Positions 37,194-46,272 of a stretch of DNA of 64,000 bases are shown here, in pieces; within the stretch, counting starts at the first letter, position 1; each line of letters starts with the position of its first letter. A program made the position numbers and the translations under genes. Below the pieces are notes generated by a model. The model ran no database searches, was not told the origin of the DNA, and was given only the letters and a program-made list of their open reading frames with translations. Source of the stretch: Hymenobacter sp. 15J16-1T3B. GTDB taxonomy: Bacteria; Bacteroidota; Bacteroidia; Cytophagales; Hymenobacteraceae. The stretch spans positions 1 through 64,000 of the forward strand of contig NZ_JAJFAV010000002.1 in NCBI RefSeq assembly GCF_020711235.1, read 5' to 3'.

Positions 37194-38879
37194 ATGCCCG
37201 ACGAAGAAGAATTGCTGGAAGAAGGCGTCGTCAGCCCCGTTCAGCCCGACATACAGGACCCGCTGCTGCGCAAGCTCCTGAAAGACGAGCCCGCCGCGGC
37301 CGATACCCCGCAGCCTCAGCCCGCGCCGCTGCCCGAGCCCGGCGACGAGGTCGACTGCGTCGTCATCGGCACCGGGGCGGGCGGGGCGCCGCTGCTGGCC
37401 CGGCTGGCCATGGCCGGCCTGAAGGTGGTAGCCCTGGAAGCCGGCCCGCGCCACGCGCCGCGCCGCGACTTCGCCACCGACGAGCAAGCCCAGGCGTTTC
37501 TGTTCTGGAACGACGAGCGGCTCTCCGCCGGCAAGGACCCGCTTTCCTTCGGCAACAACAACTCCGGCACCGGCGTGGGCGGCAGCACCCTGCACTACAC
37601 CGCCTACACGCCCCGCGTGCAGCCCGACGACCTGCGCCTGCGCACCGAATTCGGGGTGGGGCAAGACTGGCCCCTCGGCTACGACGACTTGGCGCCCTAC
37701 TACGACGAGCTGGAGTGGCTGCTGGGCATTTCGGGGCCTTCGCCCTACCCCTGGGGACCGGCGCGCCAGCGTGGCTACCCCTTGCCGCCGCTGCCGCTCA
37801 ACGGCGCCGCCCAGCTCATGCAGCGGGCCTGCGAGAAGCTGGGCATCCGCACGTCTCCTGCCGCTAATGCAGCCGTGTCGGCGCGTTACTACCAGGAGGG
37901 TATCGGCTGGCGCGAGGCTTGCACCAACCGCGGTTTCTGCCAGGCCGGCTGCTCCAACGGCGCCAAGGCCAGCATGGACGTCACCTTCATCCCGCTGGCC
38001 GAGGCCCACGGCGCCGAGGTGCGCGCCGACTGCTTCGTGACGGAAATCGAGCGCGACGCGCAGGGCCGGGTGACGGGCGTGGTGTACCAGCAGCACGGCC
38101 AGACGCGGCGCCAGCGGTGCCGCACCCTGTTTCTCTGCGCCGGCGCCGTCGAGACGCCGCGCCTGCTCTTGCTCAACAAGCTGGCCCTGAGCAGCGGGCA
38201 CGTGGGGCGCAACCTCATGGCGCACCCCGGCCTGCAGCTCTGGGGCACCTTCGATGAAATGGTGCGCCCCTACAAGGGAATTCCCGGCGGGCTGATTTCA
38301 GAGGACACGCACCGGCCCCGGGACGCGGACTTTGCCGGCGGCTACTTGCTGCAGAGCATCGGCGTGATGCCGGTGACCTTCGCCAGCCAAGTGGCCCGGG
38401 GCCGCGGGTTGTGGGGCGCCGGGCTGCGCGAGTACCTGCAGCAGTACAACCACGTGGCCGGCATCAACATCCTCGGCGACTGTCTGCCCCACGCGGACAA
38501 CTACCTGGAGCTGTCGGACGAAAAGGATTCGCGCGGGCTGCCCAAGCCGCGCGTGTACTTCACCAACCAGGAAAACGAGCAGCGCATGAACGCCCACGCC
38601 GAGCGCACGATGCGCCGGATCTGGGAAGCCGCCGGCGCCCGCGACATCTGGACGTTCCCGCGCTCGGCCCACGTCATCGGCACCTGCCGCATGGGCCGCT
38701 CGGGCGACGACGCGGTGGTCGATGCCGACGGCCGCTGCTTCGACGTGCCCAACCTCTACATCTGCGACAACTCCGTATTTCCCAGTGCGCTGAGCGTCAA
38801 TCCGGCCCTGACCATCATGGCCCTGAGCCTGCGCACCGCCGACCGGTTCCTCGAACAACAGCAACGCCGCGACTCGTAG
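37194..38879 (+). CDS. GMC-family flavin oxidoreductase (gluconate 2-dehydrogenase alpha type)
   Basis: A 561-residue FAD enzyme. An acidic head of about 45 residues precedes the FAD loop VIGTGAGGAPLLARL. Further motifs: FGNNNSGTGVGGSTLHY (the GMC signature region), CTNRGFCQAGCSNGAKASMD with clustered cysteines, LCAGAVETPRLLLLN, and the C-terminal HVIGTCRMG and NLYICDNSVFPSALSVNPALT holding the active-site His/Asn pair. Family knowledge: GMC enzymes oxidise sugars, polyols or alcohols. It immediately follows the subunit-3-like gene, so they likely form one enzyme. There is no signal peptide. Confidence 0.92.
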   Translation: MPDEEELLEEGVVSPVQPDIQDPLLRKLLKDEPAAADTPQPQPAPLPEPGDEVDCVVIGTGAGGAPLLARLAMAGLKVVALEAGPRHAPRRDFATDEQAQAFLFWNDERLSAGKDPLSFGNNNSGTGVGGSTLHYTAYTPRVQPDDLRLRTEFGVGQDWPLGYDDLAPYYDELEWLLGISGPSPYPWGPARQRGYPLPPLPLNGAAQLMQRACEKLGIRTSPAANAAVSARYYQEGIGWREACTNRGFCQAGCSNGAKASMDVTFIPLAEAHGAEVRADCFVTEIERDAQGRVTGVVYQQHGQTRRQRCRTLFLCAGAVETPRLLLLNKLALSSGHVGRNLMAHPGLQLWGTFDEMVRPYKGIPGGLISEDTHRPRDADFAGGYLLQSIGVMPVTFASQVARGRGLWGAGLREYLQQYNHVAGINILGDCLPHADNYLELSDEKDSRGLPKPRVYFTNQENEQRMNAHAERTMRRIWEAAGARDIWTFPRSAHVIGTCRMGRSGDDAVVDADGRCFDVPNLYICDNSVFPSALSVNPALTIMALSLRTADRFLEQQQRRDS

Positions 38880-38936
38880 GCCGGCCGGGCTGCTGCCGCA
38901 AGCTTCCGTGCCCCTGCCGCCACACCACCACACCAC

Positions 38937-40274
38937 ATGCCCAAGGACTTTCTTTCCCACATCAAAGCCAAGTTCGGCGACGGCCACTACGCCGGCGACG
39001 AGTACGGCGGCGCCGCCGGCCACGACGGCAGCGGCCTGCCCACTGGCTCGCCCAGCAACTTCATGTTTGCCACCGGCATCGAGTGCTCCTACCCCACCAT
39101 CGACCACGGCCAGACCCGCCGCGACCTGCTGGCCGAAACCGACCACTACGAGCGGTACCAAGAAGACCTGGGCCTGGTGCGCGAGCTGGGCCTGAAAGTG
39201 CTGCGCTACAACCTGCCCTACTACAAGATTCACAAGGGCCCCGGCCGCTACGACTGGGAGTTTGCCGACCGGGCCCTGGCCGAAATCCAGCGCCTGGGCA
39301 TCACGCCGATTCTGGATCTGATGCACTTCGGCGTGCCTGATTGGGTGGGCAATTTCCAGAACCCCGAGCTGCCGGTGCACTTCGCCGAGTACTGCGGGGC
39401 AGTAGCGCGGCGCTACCCCTGGGTGCGCTTCTACACGCCCGTCAACGAAATCTACGTGACGGCCCGCGCTTCCGCCAAAGACGGCATCTGGAACGAGCAA
39501 CTCAAGGACGACCGCGCCTTCATCACGGCCATCAAGCACGTGACGGCCGCCAGCATCATGGGCACTCAGCAGATTGCCAAATACCGGCCCGACTGCGTTA
39601 TCGTGCAGAGCGAGTCGGCCGAGTACATCCACGAGATGCGCGCCGTGCAGAGCGCCGACATCCGACTCACCAACAAACTGCGCTTCCTCTCGCTGGATTT
39701 GCTCTACGCCCACACCATCGACGCGGAGGTGCTGCTCTACTGCCTCGACAACGGCCTGACCCGGCCGGAGCTGGAGTGGTTTATGGCCGGCGAGCCGCCC
39801 GGCTACCAGATCATGGGCAACGACTACTACGGCCGCAATGAGCGCATCATCAAGCCCGACGGCAACTGGTGCTCGGCCGAGGACGTGCTCGGCTGGTACA
39901 CCATGACCAAGCAGTACTACGAGCGGTACCGCAAGCCCGTGTTTCACACCGAAACCAATTCGTTTAACGCCAAGGACGCCGAGTGCTGGCTTTGGAAGCA
40001 GTGGGTGAACGTGATGCGCATCCGGCAAGACGGCGTGCCCGTCGTCGGCTTCACCTGGTACAGCTTGCTCGATCAGCTCGACTGGGACATCAGCCTGGCC
40101 GAAAAGCGCCTCGCCGTGAACCCCTGCGGCCTCTACGACCTCGACCGCCGCATCCGCCCCGTCGGGGACAGCTACAAAATGATGATCCGCGAGTTCGGGC
40201 AGATTACCATGGTGCCCCACGGCGAACTGTTCGAAATTTCGCCCCGTCCGGCTTCGCTGAAAGTGGACGTGTGA
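38937..40274 (+). CDS. Divergent GH1-like glycoside hydrolase
   Basis: A 445-residue TIM-barrel protein of GH1 type. FATGIECSYPTIDHGQTRRD marks the N-terminal strand and LKVLRYNLPYYKIHKGPGRYDW the substrate-side loop. The acid/base glutamate sits in TPVNEIYV, where classical enzymes have TFNEP. The presumed nucleophile is in VFHTETNSF, where the classical motif is TENG. Both catalytic Glu are therefore kept but their contexts are altered, so a normal beta-glucosidase assignment is not safe. No signal peptide. It is the last gene of the SDR / subunit 3 / GMC row, 57 bases after GMC, and ends at a strong terminator. Confidence 0.82.
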   Translation: MPKDFLSHIKAKFGDGHYAGDEYGGAAGHDGSGLPTGSPSNFMFATGIECSYPTIDHGQTRRDLLAETDHYERYQEDLGLVRELGLKVLRYNLPYYKIHKGPGRYDWEFADRALAEIQRLGITPILDLMHFGVPDWVGNFQNPELPVHFAEYCGAVARRYPWVRFYTPVNEIYVTARASAKDGIWNEQLKDDRAFITAIKHVTAASIMGTQQIAKYRPDCVIVQSESAEYIHEMRAVQSADIRLTNKLRFLSLDLLYAHTIDAEVLLYCLDNGLTRPELEWFMAGEPPGYQIMGNDYYGRNERIIKPDGNWCSAEDVLGWYTMTKQYYERYRKPVFHTETNSFNAKDAECWLWKQWVNVMRIRQDGVPVVGFTWYSLLDQLDWDISLAEKRLAVNPCGLYDLDRRIRPVGDSYKMMIREFGQITMVPHGELFEISPRPASLKVDV

Positions 40275-40301
40275 GCCGTCCCCCGGCGCGCGACGAGCAT
40301 A

Positions 40302-40340
40302 AAAAAAGCCTGCTTCCGCAATGGAAGCAGGCTTTTTTGT
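40302..40340. terminator. Bidirectional intrinsic terminator
   Basis: A perfect 16-bp stem, AAAAAAGCCTGCTTCC with its complement, lies between the convergent GH1-like gene and the T9SS protein gene. Confidence 0.93.
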
Positions 40341-40360
40341 GGGGGGCGAGGCCCGGCCAC

Positions 40361-42412
40361 TTACTTGGTCAGCGACAGTTGACGAATCGTGTAGTCGTTG
40401 CCCATTTTCACTTTCAGCGTGTACACGCCGGCCGCGAGGTGCGAGAGGTTCAGCTTGTTCTCGAAGTTGTCGCGCAGCTGAGCATTGGTGTACACCGTCT
40501 GACCCAGCGTGTTGAGGATCTGTACTTCCAGGCCAGCCTGGGCCTTGGCGCCCTGCACGCTCAGCGTTACTTCGCCGTTGGTGCTCGGGTTCGGGTACAG
40601 GTTCACGGCGCGGTTCAGCGCGGCCGAGGTGCCGGTGGTCACGTCAGCATTGGCTTCCACCACGAAGATGCCGAAGCCCTGCGAAGCAGCGTCGGCGAGG
40701 GTGCCGCCGGCGGTAGCCGAGAAGGGGCTGATGGTGTAGAAGGTGCCGGTGCGCGTGGGCGTCTGGGGCACGTAGCTCATCGGGAAGTACTGCGTAGAGC
40801 CGTCAACAGCCGGCGTCTGCACCAGGCCCACCAAGAAGTCGCCAGCAGCCACGGCCACCGGAGCGTTCAGGGTGAAGGTGTGGCGCTGGTTTACGTCAGC
40901 GGCCGTCACCACGTAGTTGGCCGAGCGGCCGAGCAGCGTGCCGGTGGAGCTAACTACTACGCCGTACACCGTGTTGCCGACCGAGCCCGGGTCGCCGATG
41001 TTGGCCACCACCGAGGTGATCGAGCGGGCTACGCTCGTGTTGTAGCGCACTACGAAGGCGGCCGTAGCCGTCGGGCCGAAGCCCACGCTGTTGTTGGCGC
41101 CGATAACCGTAGCGGTGTTCACGTAGCTGAACGTGTTGGTAGTCACGTTCTGCGTGAACACCTGCGAGTTGTTGGCGGTGTTGTCATCGGCCAGCAGCGA
41201 CACCGTCAGGGTGTTGGTGCCGGTAGCGGTGGCGGGCACCGTGAAGCCGGTGAAGGTTACCGTGCTCGAGGCGCCGGGCGCCAGCGAGCCGATCAGCTGC
41301 GAGTTGCTGAAGGTCGTGCCACCCGAAACGGCCAGCGTTACGGGCAGGCCCGTAATGGTTTGGCCGCCCACGTTGCGCACCACGGCCTGTACGGTCTGGG
41401 CGCTGCCGGCCGGGGCCTTGCCCAGCGCGTAGATGATCTGTACCTCGGCGTCGTTATCCGGGATGGTCGTGGCGCAGATGGTGAAGGCCCCCTGCGTGTC
41501 GGCCGAGCCGTAGCCGGCTACCGAAATGTAGTAGGTGGTGTTCGGCGTCAGGCCGCTGGCCGTCAGCGGAGCCGCAACCGTGTTGTTGGTAGCACCGGCC
41601 GAGCAGGTGATTTCCGTGAACGGACCGGTGGCGCTGGTGGCCGAGAACAGGCGCAGGTAACCGGCAGGGTTGCCCGTCACCGTCAGACGCAGCGAGGTGC
41701 TGCCCGCGCCCGAGGCGGCGGTGGTCACTTTGTACCACACGTCCTTGGGGTTGACGGCAATGCCGCAGGAAGTGCCCGGGTTGGTGTAGCCCGAAGGCGT
41801 GGTGGTGGTGGCGCCGGCGTTGGTGCCGTTCACCGGCGTGCAAGTCGCCGTGATGGGCAGCGTGATGGCGCCCGAGGGGTTGTCGTTGGCCGGGGCAGCG
41901 GCCACCGACGTTACACAAGCCGTCAGCGCGCCGGTTACCACGGTCGTGGCGGCGGCGTAGGGGTAGTAGCGCACGTAGTAGGTGCTGCCCACCGTCAGGC
42001 CGGTCATGTTCAGGGTTTCGGTACCGCCCACGGTAGCGTCGGCGCAGCCCATGCTGGCTAGCGAGCTGCAGGCGCCGCTGAAGCCTTCCAGCACGCCGTC
42101 GAAGGTGCTGTTAAACGTCACGGCGTGCGCCGTGCCCGTGGCAACGAACTTGTACCACACGTCCTTGGCCGAACCGGAGGTAAAGCCGGCGCAGGCAATC
42201 GGCGCCTGGCTTTGGGTGGCGCCGGTGATGGTGCCCGTGGTAGTTACGCACGTAGCAGCCGGGGTCAGCGACACGGCACCGGTGCAATCGTCGTTGGCCG
42301 GGGCTTGGGCCCAAGCGGCCGGAGCCAGCAGCACGGCCGCCGCCAAGGCGCTCAGCCGCGCCCAGGCTTTTTTCGACCGCCCGGAAACTGAGGAGTAATC
42401 GTGTTGATGCAT
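40361..42412 (-). CDS. Secreted adhesin-like protein with T9SS sorting domain
   Basis: A 683-residue exported protein from ATG 42412 (an upstream frame start at 42466 lacks signal character). The signal peptide ends AAWAQ after a twin hydrophobic core; MHQHDYSSVSGRSKKAW is a long basic n-region. Two similar domains follow, each with a conserved DVWYK motif (KDVWYKFVATG and KDVWYKVTTAA) and a strand-turn ending in TYYVRYYPYA or TYYISVAGYG, as in Bacteroidota carbohydrate/protein-binding jelly-rolls. A CARDB-like domain (AEVQIIYALGKAPAGSAQTV) follows, then a bacterial lectin-like segment and the T9SS domain (LYPNPSTNGEVTL to GVYTLKVKMGN). No enzyme motif seen. Confidence 0.87.
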   Translation of the reverse strand: MHQHDYSSVSGRSKKAWARLSALAAAVLLAPAAWAQAPANDDCTGAVSLTPAATCVTTTGTITGATQSQAPIACAGFTSGSAKDVWYKFVATGTAHAVTFNSTFDGVLEGFSGACSSLASMGCADATVGGTETLNMTGLTVGSTYYVRYYPYAAATTVVTGALTACVTSVAAAPANDNPSGAITLPITATCTPVNGTNAGATTTTPSGYTNPGTSCGIAVNPKDVWYKVTTAASGAGSTSLRLTVTGNPAGYLRLFSATSATGPFTEITCSAGATNNTVAAPLTASGLTPNTTYYISVAGYGSADTQGAFTICATTIPDNDAEVQIIYALGKAPAGSAQTVQAVVRNVGGQTITGLPVTLAVSGGTTFSNSQLIGSLAPGASSTVTFTGFTVPATATGTNTLTVSLLADDNTANNSQVFTQNVTTNTFSYVNTATVIGANNSVGFGPTATAAFVVRYNTSVARSITSVVANIGDPGSVGNTVYGVVVSSTGTLLGRSANYVVTAADVNQRHTFTLNAPVAVAAGDFLVGLVQTPAVDGSTQYFPMSYVPQTPTRTGTFYTISPFSATAGGTLADAASQGFGIFVVEANADVTTGTSAALNRAVNLYPNPSTNGEVTLSVQGAKAQAGLEVQILNTLGQTVYTNAQLRDNFENKLNLSHLAAGVYTLKVKMGNDYTIRQLSLTK

Positions 42413-42561
42413 GTGAAAAAGTTGGAGTGGAAGAATAAGCAAGCAAGTGGGGAAACCTAGGCCCAAGGTAGCAAGGTTTTGTTACCCATTTGCATTGCTC
42501 GCAGAATGCTTGCTGCTTATCCCATTGACAGCACGGCAGGGCGGGGCGTTGCCTGCTTACC

Positions 42562-42590
42562 AAAAAAGCCGGCTCCTTGCGGAGCCGGCT
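42562..42590 (-). terminator. Intrinsic terminator of the catalase gene
   Basis: A perfect 10-bp stem, AGCCGGCTCC with GGAGCCGGCT, has a TTGC loop and six T residues on the minus strand, 38 bases after the stop. Confidence 0.92.
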
Positions 42591-42628
42591 CTGGCGCGGA
42601 AAGCGGTTGGATTGCCGTCTGCAGGCCC

Positions 42629-44137
42629 TTAAAGAGCGGCTGCGGCCGGGGCGTGGTGTGCGGGCACGTTGATGTCTAAGCCCAGCCCTTGGGCAATGGC
42701 CATGCCCAGACCGATGTCGGCGCGGAACCAGTGGCAGAGCTGGCGCTGCAGAATTTCGTTGCGCTTGGGGCCGCTCACGCCGCTCATGGCCCCCACAATA
42801 TTGGTGATGGTGCTGCGCTGGGCGTCGGGCGTCATCAGCCGAAACAGCGCGCCGGGCTGCGAATAATGGTCGTTTTCGCCGGGAGCGTTGCGGTCGTAGC
42901 GGTCGGCTAGGCCGTGCAGCTCCTCGGCCGGCTCGCCCACCGTCGGGTCCTCCTGCGGGCCGTCGAAGGAGTTCGGGAAGTAGTTCGGGCCGCTGCCGCC
43001 GTTGTCGCCCAGGGCCATTTGCCCGTCGCGCTGGTAGTTGGCGAAGCCAAAGGGGCAGCGGTTCACGGGCAGGTGCTCGTAGTTGGTGCCCAGGCGGTAG
43101 CGCTGCGCGTCGGGGTAGCCCAGCAGGCGGCCCTGCAGCATCTTGTCGGGCGAGTAGCCGATGCCGTCGACCACGTGGGCCGGGGCGAAGGCGGCCTGCT
43201 CCACGTGGGCGTGGTAGTTCGTGGGATTTTCGTTTAGCTCCAGCACGCCCAGCTCCTGCAGCGGGTAATCGGCGTGGGGCCACACCTTCGTCAAGTCGAA
43301 GGGGTTAAGCCGGTACGTCGCTGCGTCGGCTTCGGGCATAATCTGCACCTTCAGCGTCCAGCGCGGGAAGTCGCCCTGCGCTATGGCCTCGAACAGGTCG
43401 CGCTGGGCGAAGTCCGGGTCCAGGCCCTTCATTTCGGTGGCTTCGTCGGCCGCGAAGTTCTTGATGCCCTGCTCGGTGATGAAGTGGAACTTGACGTAGA
43501 ACCGCTCGTTGTCCTTGTTGATAAAGGAGAACGTGTGCGAGCCGAACCCGTGCATGTGGCGGTAGCCGTAGGGCGTGCCGCGGTCCGACATCAGAATCAG
43601 CACCTGGTGCAAGGACTCCGGGTTCAGGCTCCAGAAGTCCCACATGGCCGTGGCCGACTTGCAGTTGGTTTGCGGGTCGCGCTTTTGGGTGTGGATGAAG
43701 TCGGGAAACTTCACCGGGTCCTTCACAAAAAACACCGGCGTGTTGTTGCCCACCAAATCCCAGTTGCCGTCCTCGGTGTAGAACTTCACCGCGAAGCCGC
43801 GCGGGTCGCGCTCCGTGTCGGCCGAGCCTTTCTCGCCGCCCACCGTGCTGAAACGCAGAAACACCCGCGTCTGCTTGCCAACGGCCGAAAACACTTTAGC
43901 GCGGCTAAACTGCGTTAGGTCGTGCGTGACGGTGAAGGTGCCGTACGCGCCCGAGCCCTTGGCGTGCACCACGCGCTCCGGAATCCGCTCCCGGTTGAAA
44001 TGGGCCAGCTTTTCGTGCAGCAGGTAATCCTGCAGCAGCACCGGACCGCGCGGGCCGGCGGTTTGCGAGTTTTGGTTGTCCCAGATTGGGCGGCCGGCGG
44101 CGGTGGTCAGGCGGTTGGAATTCGGATTTTCGGACAT
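42629..44137 (-). CDS. katA: Monofunctional haem catalase
   Basis: A 502-residue clade 3-type small-subunit catalase that converts hydrogen peroxide to water and oxygen. Motifs: [20 protein letters not shown] with the distal His, [20 protein letters not shown], the distal Asn in [13 protein letters not shown], the [19 protein letters not shown] region, and the proximal haem-ligand Tyr in [13 protein letters not shown]. No C-terminal flavodoxin-like extension, as expected for the small type. It is divergent from an oxyR gene across a 102-base region with a palindrome, the classic arrangement for peroxide control. Confidence 0.96.
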   Translation of the reverse strand: MSENPNSNRLTTAAGRPIWDNQNSQTAGPRGPVLLQDYLLHEKLAHFNRERIPERVVHAKGSGAYGTFTVTHDLTQFSRAKVFSAVGKQTRVFLRFSTVGGEKGSADTERDPRGFAVKFYTEDGNWDLVGNNTPVFFVKDPVKFPDFIHTQKRDPQTNCKSATAMWDFWSLNPESLHQVLILMSDRGTPYGYRHMHGFGSHTFSFINKDNERFYVKFHFITEQGIKNFAADEATEMKGLDPDFAQRDLFEAIAQGDFPRWTLKVQIMPEADAATYRLNPFDLTKVWPHADYPLQELGVLELNENPTNYHAHVEQAAFAPAHVVDGIGYSPDKMLQGRLLGYPDAQRYRLGTNYEHLPVNRCPFGFANYQRDGQMALGDNGGSGPNYFPNSFDGPQEDPTVGEPAEELHGLADRYDRNAPGENDHYSQPGALFRLMTPDAQRSTITNIVGAMSGVSGPKRNEILQRQLCHWFRADIGLGMAIAQGLGLDINVPAHHAPAAAAL

Positions 44138-44191
44138 CTGTGACAGCAGTTGATTCTGTTGTTGAGGTGCTGCAAAGGTGCCACCTTACGT

Positions 44192-44218
44192 ATCATCAAT
44201 AAAATCGATAATTTTGAT
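44192..44218. promoter_or_regulatory. Candidate OxyR operator between katA and oxyR
   Basis: An AT-rich imperfect dyad, ATCAATAAAAT (44195-44205) against ATTATTTT-like GATAATTTTGAT (44207-44218), is centred near CGAT in the 102 bases between the divergent genes. LysR-type regulators bind such T-N11-A dyads. Assignment rests on position and symmetry only. Confidence 0.5.
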
Positions 44219-44239
44219 TCAAGTATTAAAATAAACTAT

Positions 44240-45175
44240 ATGACGCTGCAACAGCTTGAATACTTGGTGGCCCTCGACACGCACCGGCAGTTTGTGCTGG
44301 CTGCTGAGAAGTGCTTCGTCACCCAGCCCACGCTCAGCATGCAGGTGCAGAAGCTGGAGGACGAGCTGGGTATTTTGCTGTTTCACCGTACCAAAAGCGG
44401 CATCGAGCCCACGGCCGTGGGTGCCAAGGTGGTGCAGCACGCGCGCGAAGTGTTGCGTTCGGTGAAGCAGCTGCGCGAAACGGTGCAGCTGGAAAAAGGC
44501 GAGCTGGTGGGCGAGCTGCGCCTGGGCATCATCCCGACGCTGGCGCCTTACCTGGTGCCGCTGTTTTTGCTGGAGCTGGTGCAGCAGCACCCGCAGCTGC
44601 GCGTGCAGGTGGAGGAGCTGCAAACCGAGCACATCGTGCAGCGCCTGAAAACCAACCAGCTCGATGTGGGCTTGCTCGTCACCCCGCTCGACGACCGCGC
44701 CCTGCAGGAAATTCCGGTGCTGGAAGAGCCTTTCCTGGGCTACGTGGCCGAAGACCATCCGCTGCACGCGCAGGCCACCATTCGCCCCCAGGATCTGCAG
44801 GCCCACGACAATATGTGGCTGCTGCAGCAGGGCCACTGCTTCCGCCACCAAGTGCTCAACATCTGCACGCCCGCCGCGGCCAGCGCCGCCCGCCCGTTTA
44901 CCTACGAAAGCGGCTCCATCGAAACGCTCAAGCAGCTGGTGCGCCAAAACCACGGCTACACCCTGGTGCCCGAATTGGCGGTGCTCGACGAGCTGGGCCA
45001 CAACGCGATGATCAAGCGCTTCGAAGCGCCCGAGCCGGTGCGCGAGGTCAGCTTGGTGGTGCACCACAGCTTCGTGCGCCGGCCCTTGCTCACGCTGCTG
45101 CGCGACACCATTCTGCAGCGCACGCCCGCGCGGCTGCACGCTCGGGGCGCGGGGCAAAAGATCCGCTGGAAGTAA
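44240..45175 (+). CDS. oxyR: OxyR-type LysR regulator of peroxide response
   Basis: A 311-residue LysR-family regulator. ATG 44240 gives the normal winged-helix start (MTLQQLEYLVALDTHRQFVLAAEKC); the open frame extends upstream to 44150 but into the AT-rich operator. The DNA-binding domain covers residues 1-65 and the co-inducer domain about 90-295. The two redox cysteines of OxyR are kept in GHCFRHQVLNIC with the same 9-residue step as E. coli Cys199/Cys208, direct evidence for a thiol peroxide sensor rather than a generic LysR protein. Divergent from katA, its likely target. Confidence 0.94.
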   Translation: MTLQQLEYLVALDTHRQFVLAAEKCFVTQPTLSMQVQKLEDELGILLFHRTKSGIEPTAVGAKVVQHAREVLRSVKQLRETVQLEKGELVGELRLGIIPTLAPYLVPLFLLELVQQHPQLRVQVEELQTEHIVQRLKTNQLDVGLLVTPLDDRALQEIPVLEEPFLGYVAEDHPLHAQATIRPQDLQAHDNMWLLQQGHCFRHQVLNICTPAAASAARPFTYESGSIETLKQLVRQNHGYTLVPELAVLDELGHNAMIKRFEAPEPVREVSLVVHHSFVRRPLLTLLRDTILQRTPARLHARGAGQKIRWK

Positions 45176-45182
45176 GGTTGCC

Positions 45183-46100
45183 TCAGTGCCGCTCCAAGGT
45201 GCGCCGGTCCCAATGGGCGAGGTTGGCGGCCGCTTCGTAGGTGCTCTGCAAAAACTCGCGCACCAGTTGTTGCGGCTCGGCAGCGGTGCGGACGGCTTCG
45301 TAGGGCAGCACAAATTCGCCCAGCTGCTCGTTGAAGCTGGCTGCGGCCGGCCGCACCGGGGCAGTGGCGAAGCCCGGCGGGGTGGGGTAGGCGTAGCTAT
45401 AGAATGCGGCCTCTTGCCCGTTGCCGCCGGGCCACCAGCCCGCGCTGCTCACCTCGGCCGAGTAGGCTTCGCGCGTCACCCAGTCGGCCAGGTTGGGCAC
45501 GCCGCCGGGGTGTGGGGGCGCCGGGCGACCCGAAAAGCGCGTCACGGCCAGGTCGAAGGAGCCCCAGAAGAAGTGCACGGGGCTGGCCTTGCCGGTGAAG
45601 TGGCCCCGAAATTCGGCCAGCAGCTGATCAGCGCGCAGCAGCACTTGCCAGAAGCGTTGTACGGCCCCGGCGTCGTAGCTACGGTGGTGCTGGTCCTGCG
45701 GAAAGGGCGTGGCGTCTTCCACTTCCACGGGCACCGGCCAGATGGCTGCCGCCACGTCCGCCGCGCGCAGCAGGCCGCGGTATTCGTGGTAGAAATCAGC
45801 CACGGAGCGCGGCGCCAGGGCCATGCGCCGCACTTCTCCGTCGCTGGTGTAAAGCTGCAGCTCGTGGTGATGAAAGTCGAACACGATTTCGCAGGCCCCG
45901 CCGGCGTAGGGCATCGAGCCGGTGGAGAGGCCGCGGGGCGTCACGTACAACGGCACCTGCCACCAGTGGTTCAGCATCGGCGACAGCGCCAGCCGCGTCT
46001 TGCCCACAATCTGCGTCCACATGTGCAGGGTTTGGCGCGTGGCGGTCCAGGAATCGGCCGGCAGGGCGGGCCAGGGGGCAAGAGCGGGCGACGTAGGCAT
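45183..46100 (-). CDS. DUF5996 family protein
   Basis: A 305-residue protein matching DUF5996: WPALPADSWTATRQTLHMW and KTRLALSPMLNHWWQVPLYV at the N-terminus, EIVFDFHHHELQL with three consecutive His, and a C-terminal NEQLGEFVLPYEAVR. ATG 46100 is chosen; an in-frame ATG at 46166 adds 22 residues with no family match. No signal peptide or membrane segment, so it should be cytoplasmic. Function unknown. It is convergent with oxyR, their stops being 8 bases apart. Confidence 0.85.
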   Translation of the reverse strand: MPTSPALAPWPALPADSWTATRQTLHMWTQIVGKTRLALSPMLNHWWQVPLYVTPRGLSTGSMPYAGGACEIVFDFHHHELQLYTSDGEVRRMALAPRSVADFYHEYRGLLRAADVAAAIWPVPVEVEDATPFPQDQHHRSYDAGAVQRFWQVLLRADQLLAEFRGHFTGKASPVHFFWGSFDLAVTRFSGRPAPPHPGGVPNLADWVTREAYSAEVSSAGWWPGGNGQEAAFYSYAYPTPPGFATAPVRPAAASFNEQLGEFVLPYEAVRTAAEPQQLVREFLQSTYEAAANLAHWDRRTLERH

Positions 46101-46272
46101 AGCGGTGTGGCAGTTGGCAAGGCTAATGATAGGCAGAATTGCGCGGCTTCTGCGCCGCACTTCCAATGGAAATCAAGCCGCTGCGGAAGCGGGCGCTCAG
46201 GCCCACGAATCGGGACCGCACCCCGGCCCCGCTTTCACGTAAGCAACTAGCTCCTGCTGTTCCGTTTCGCTT

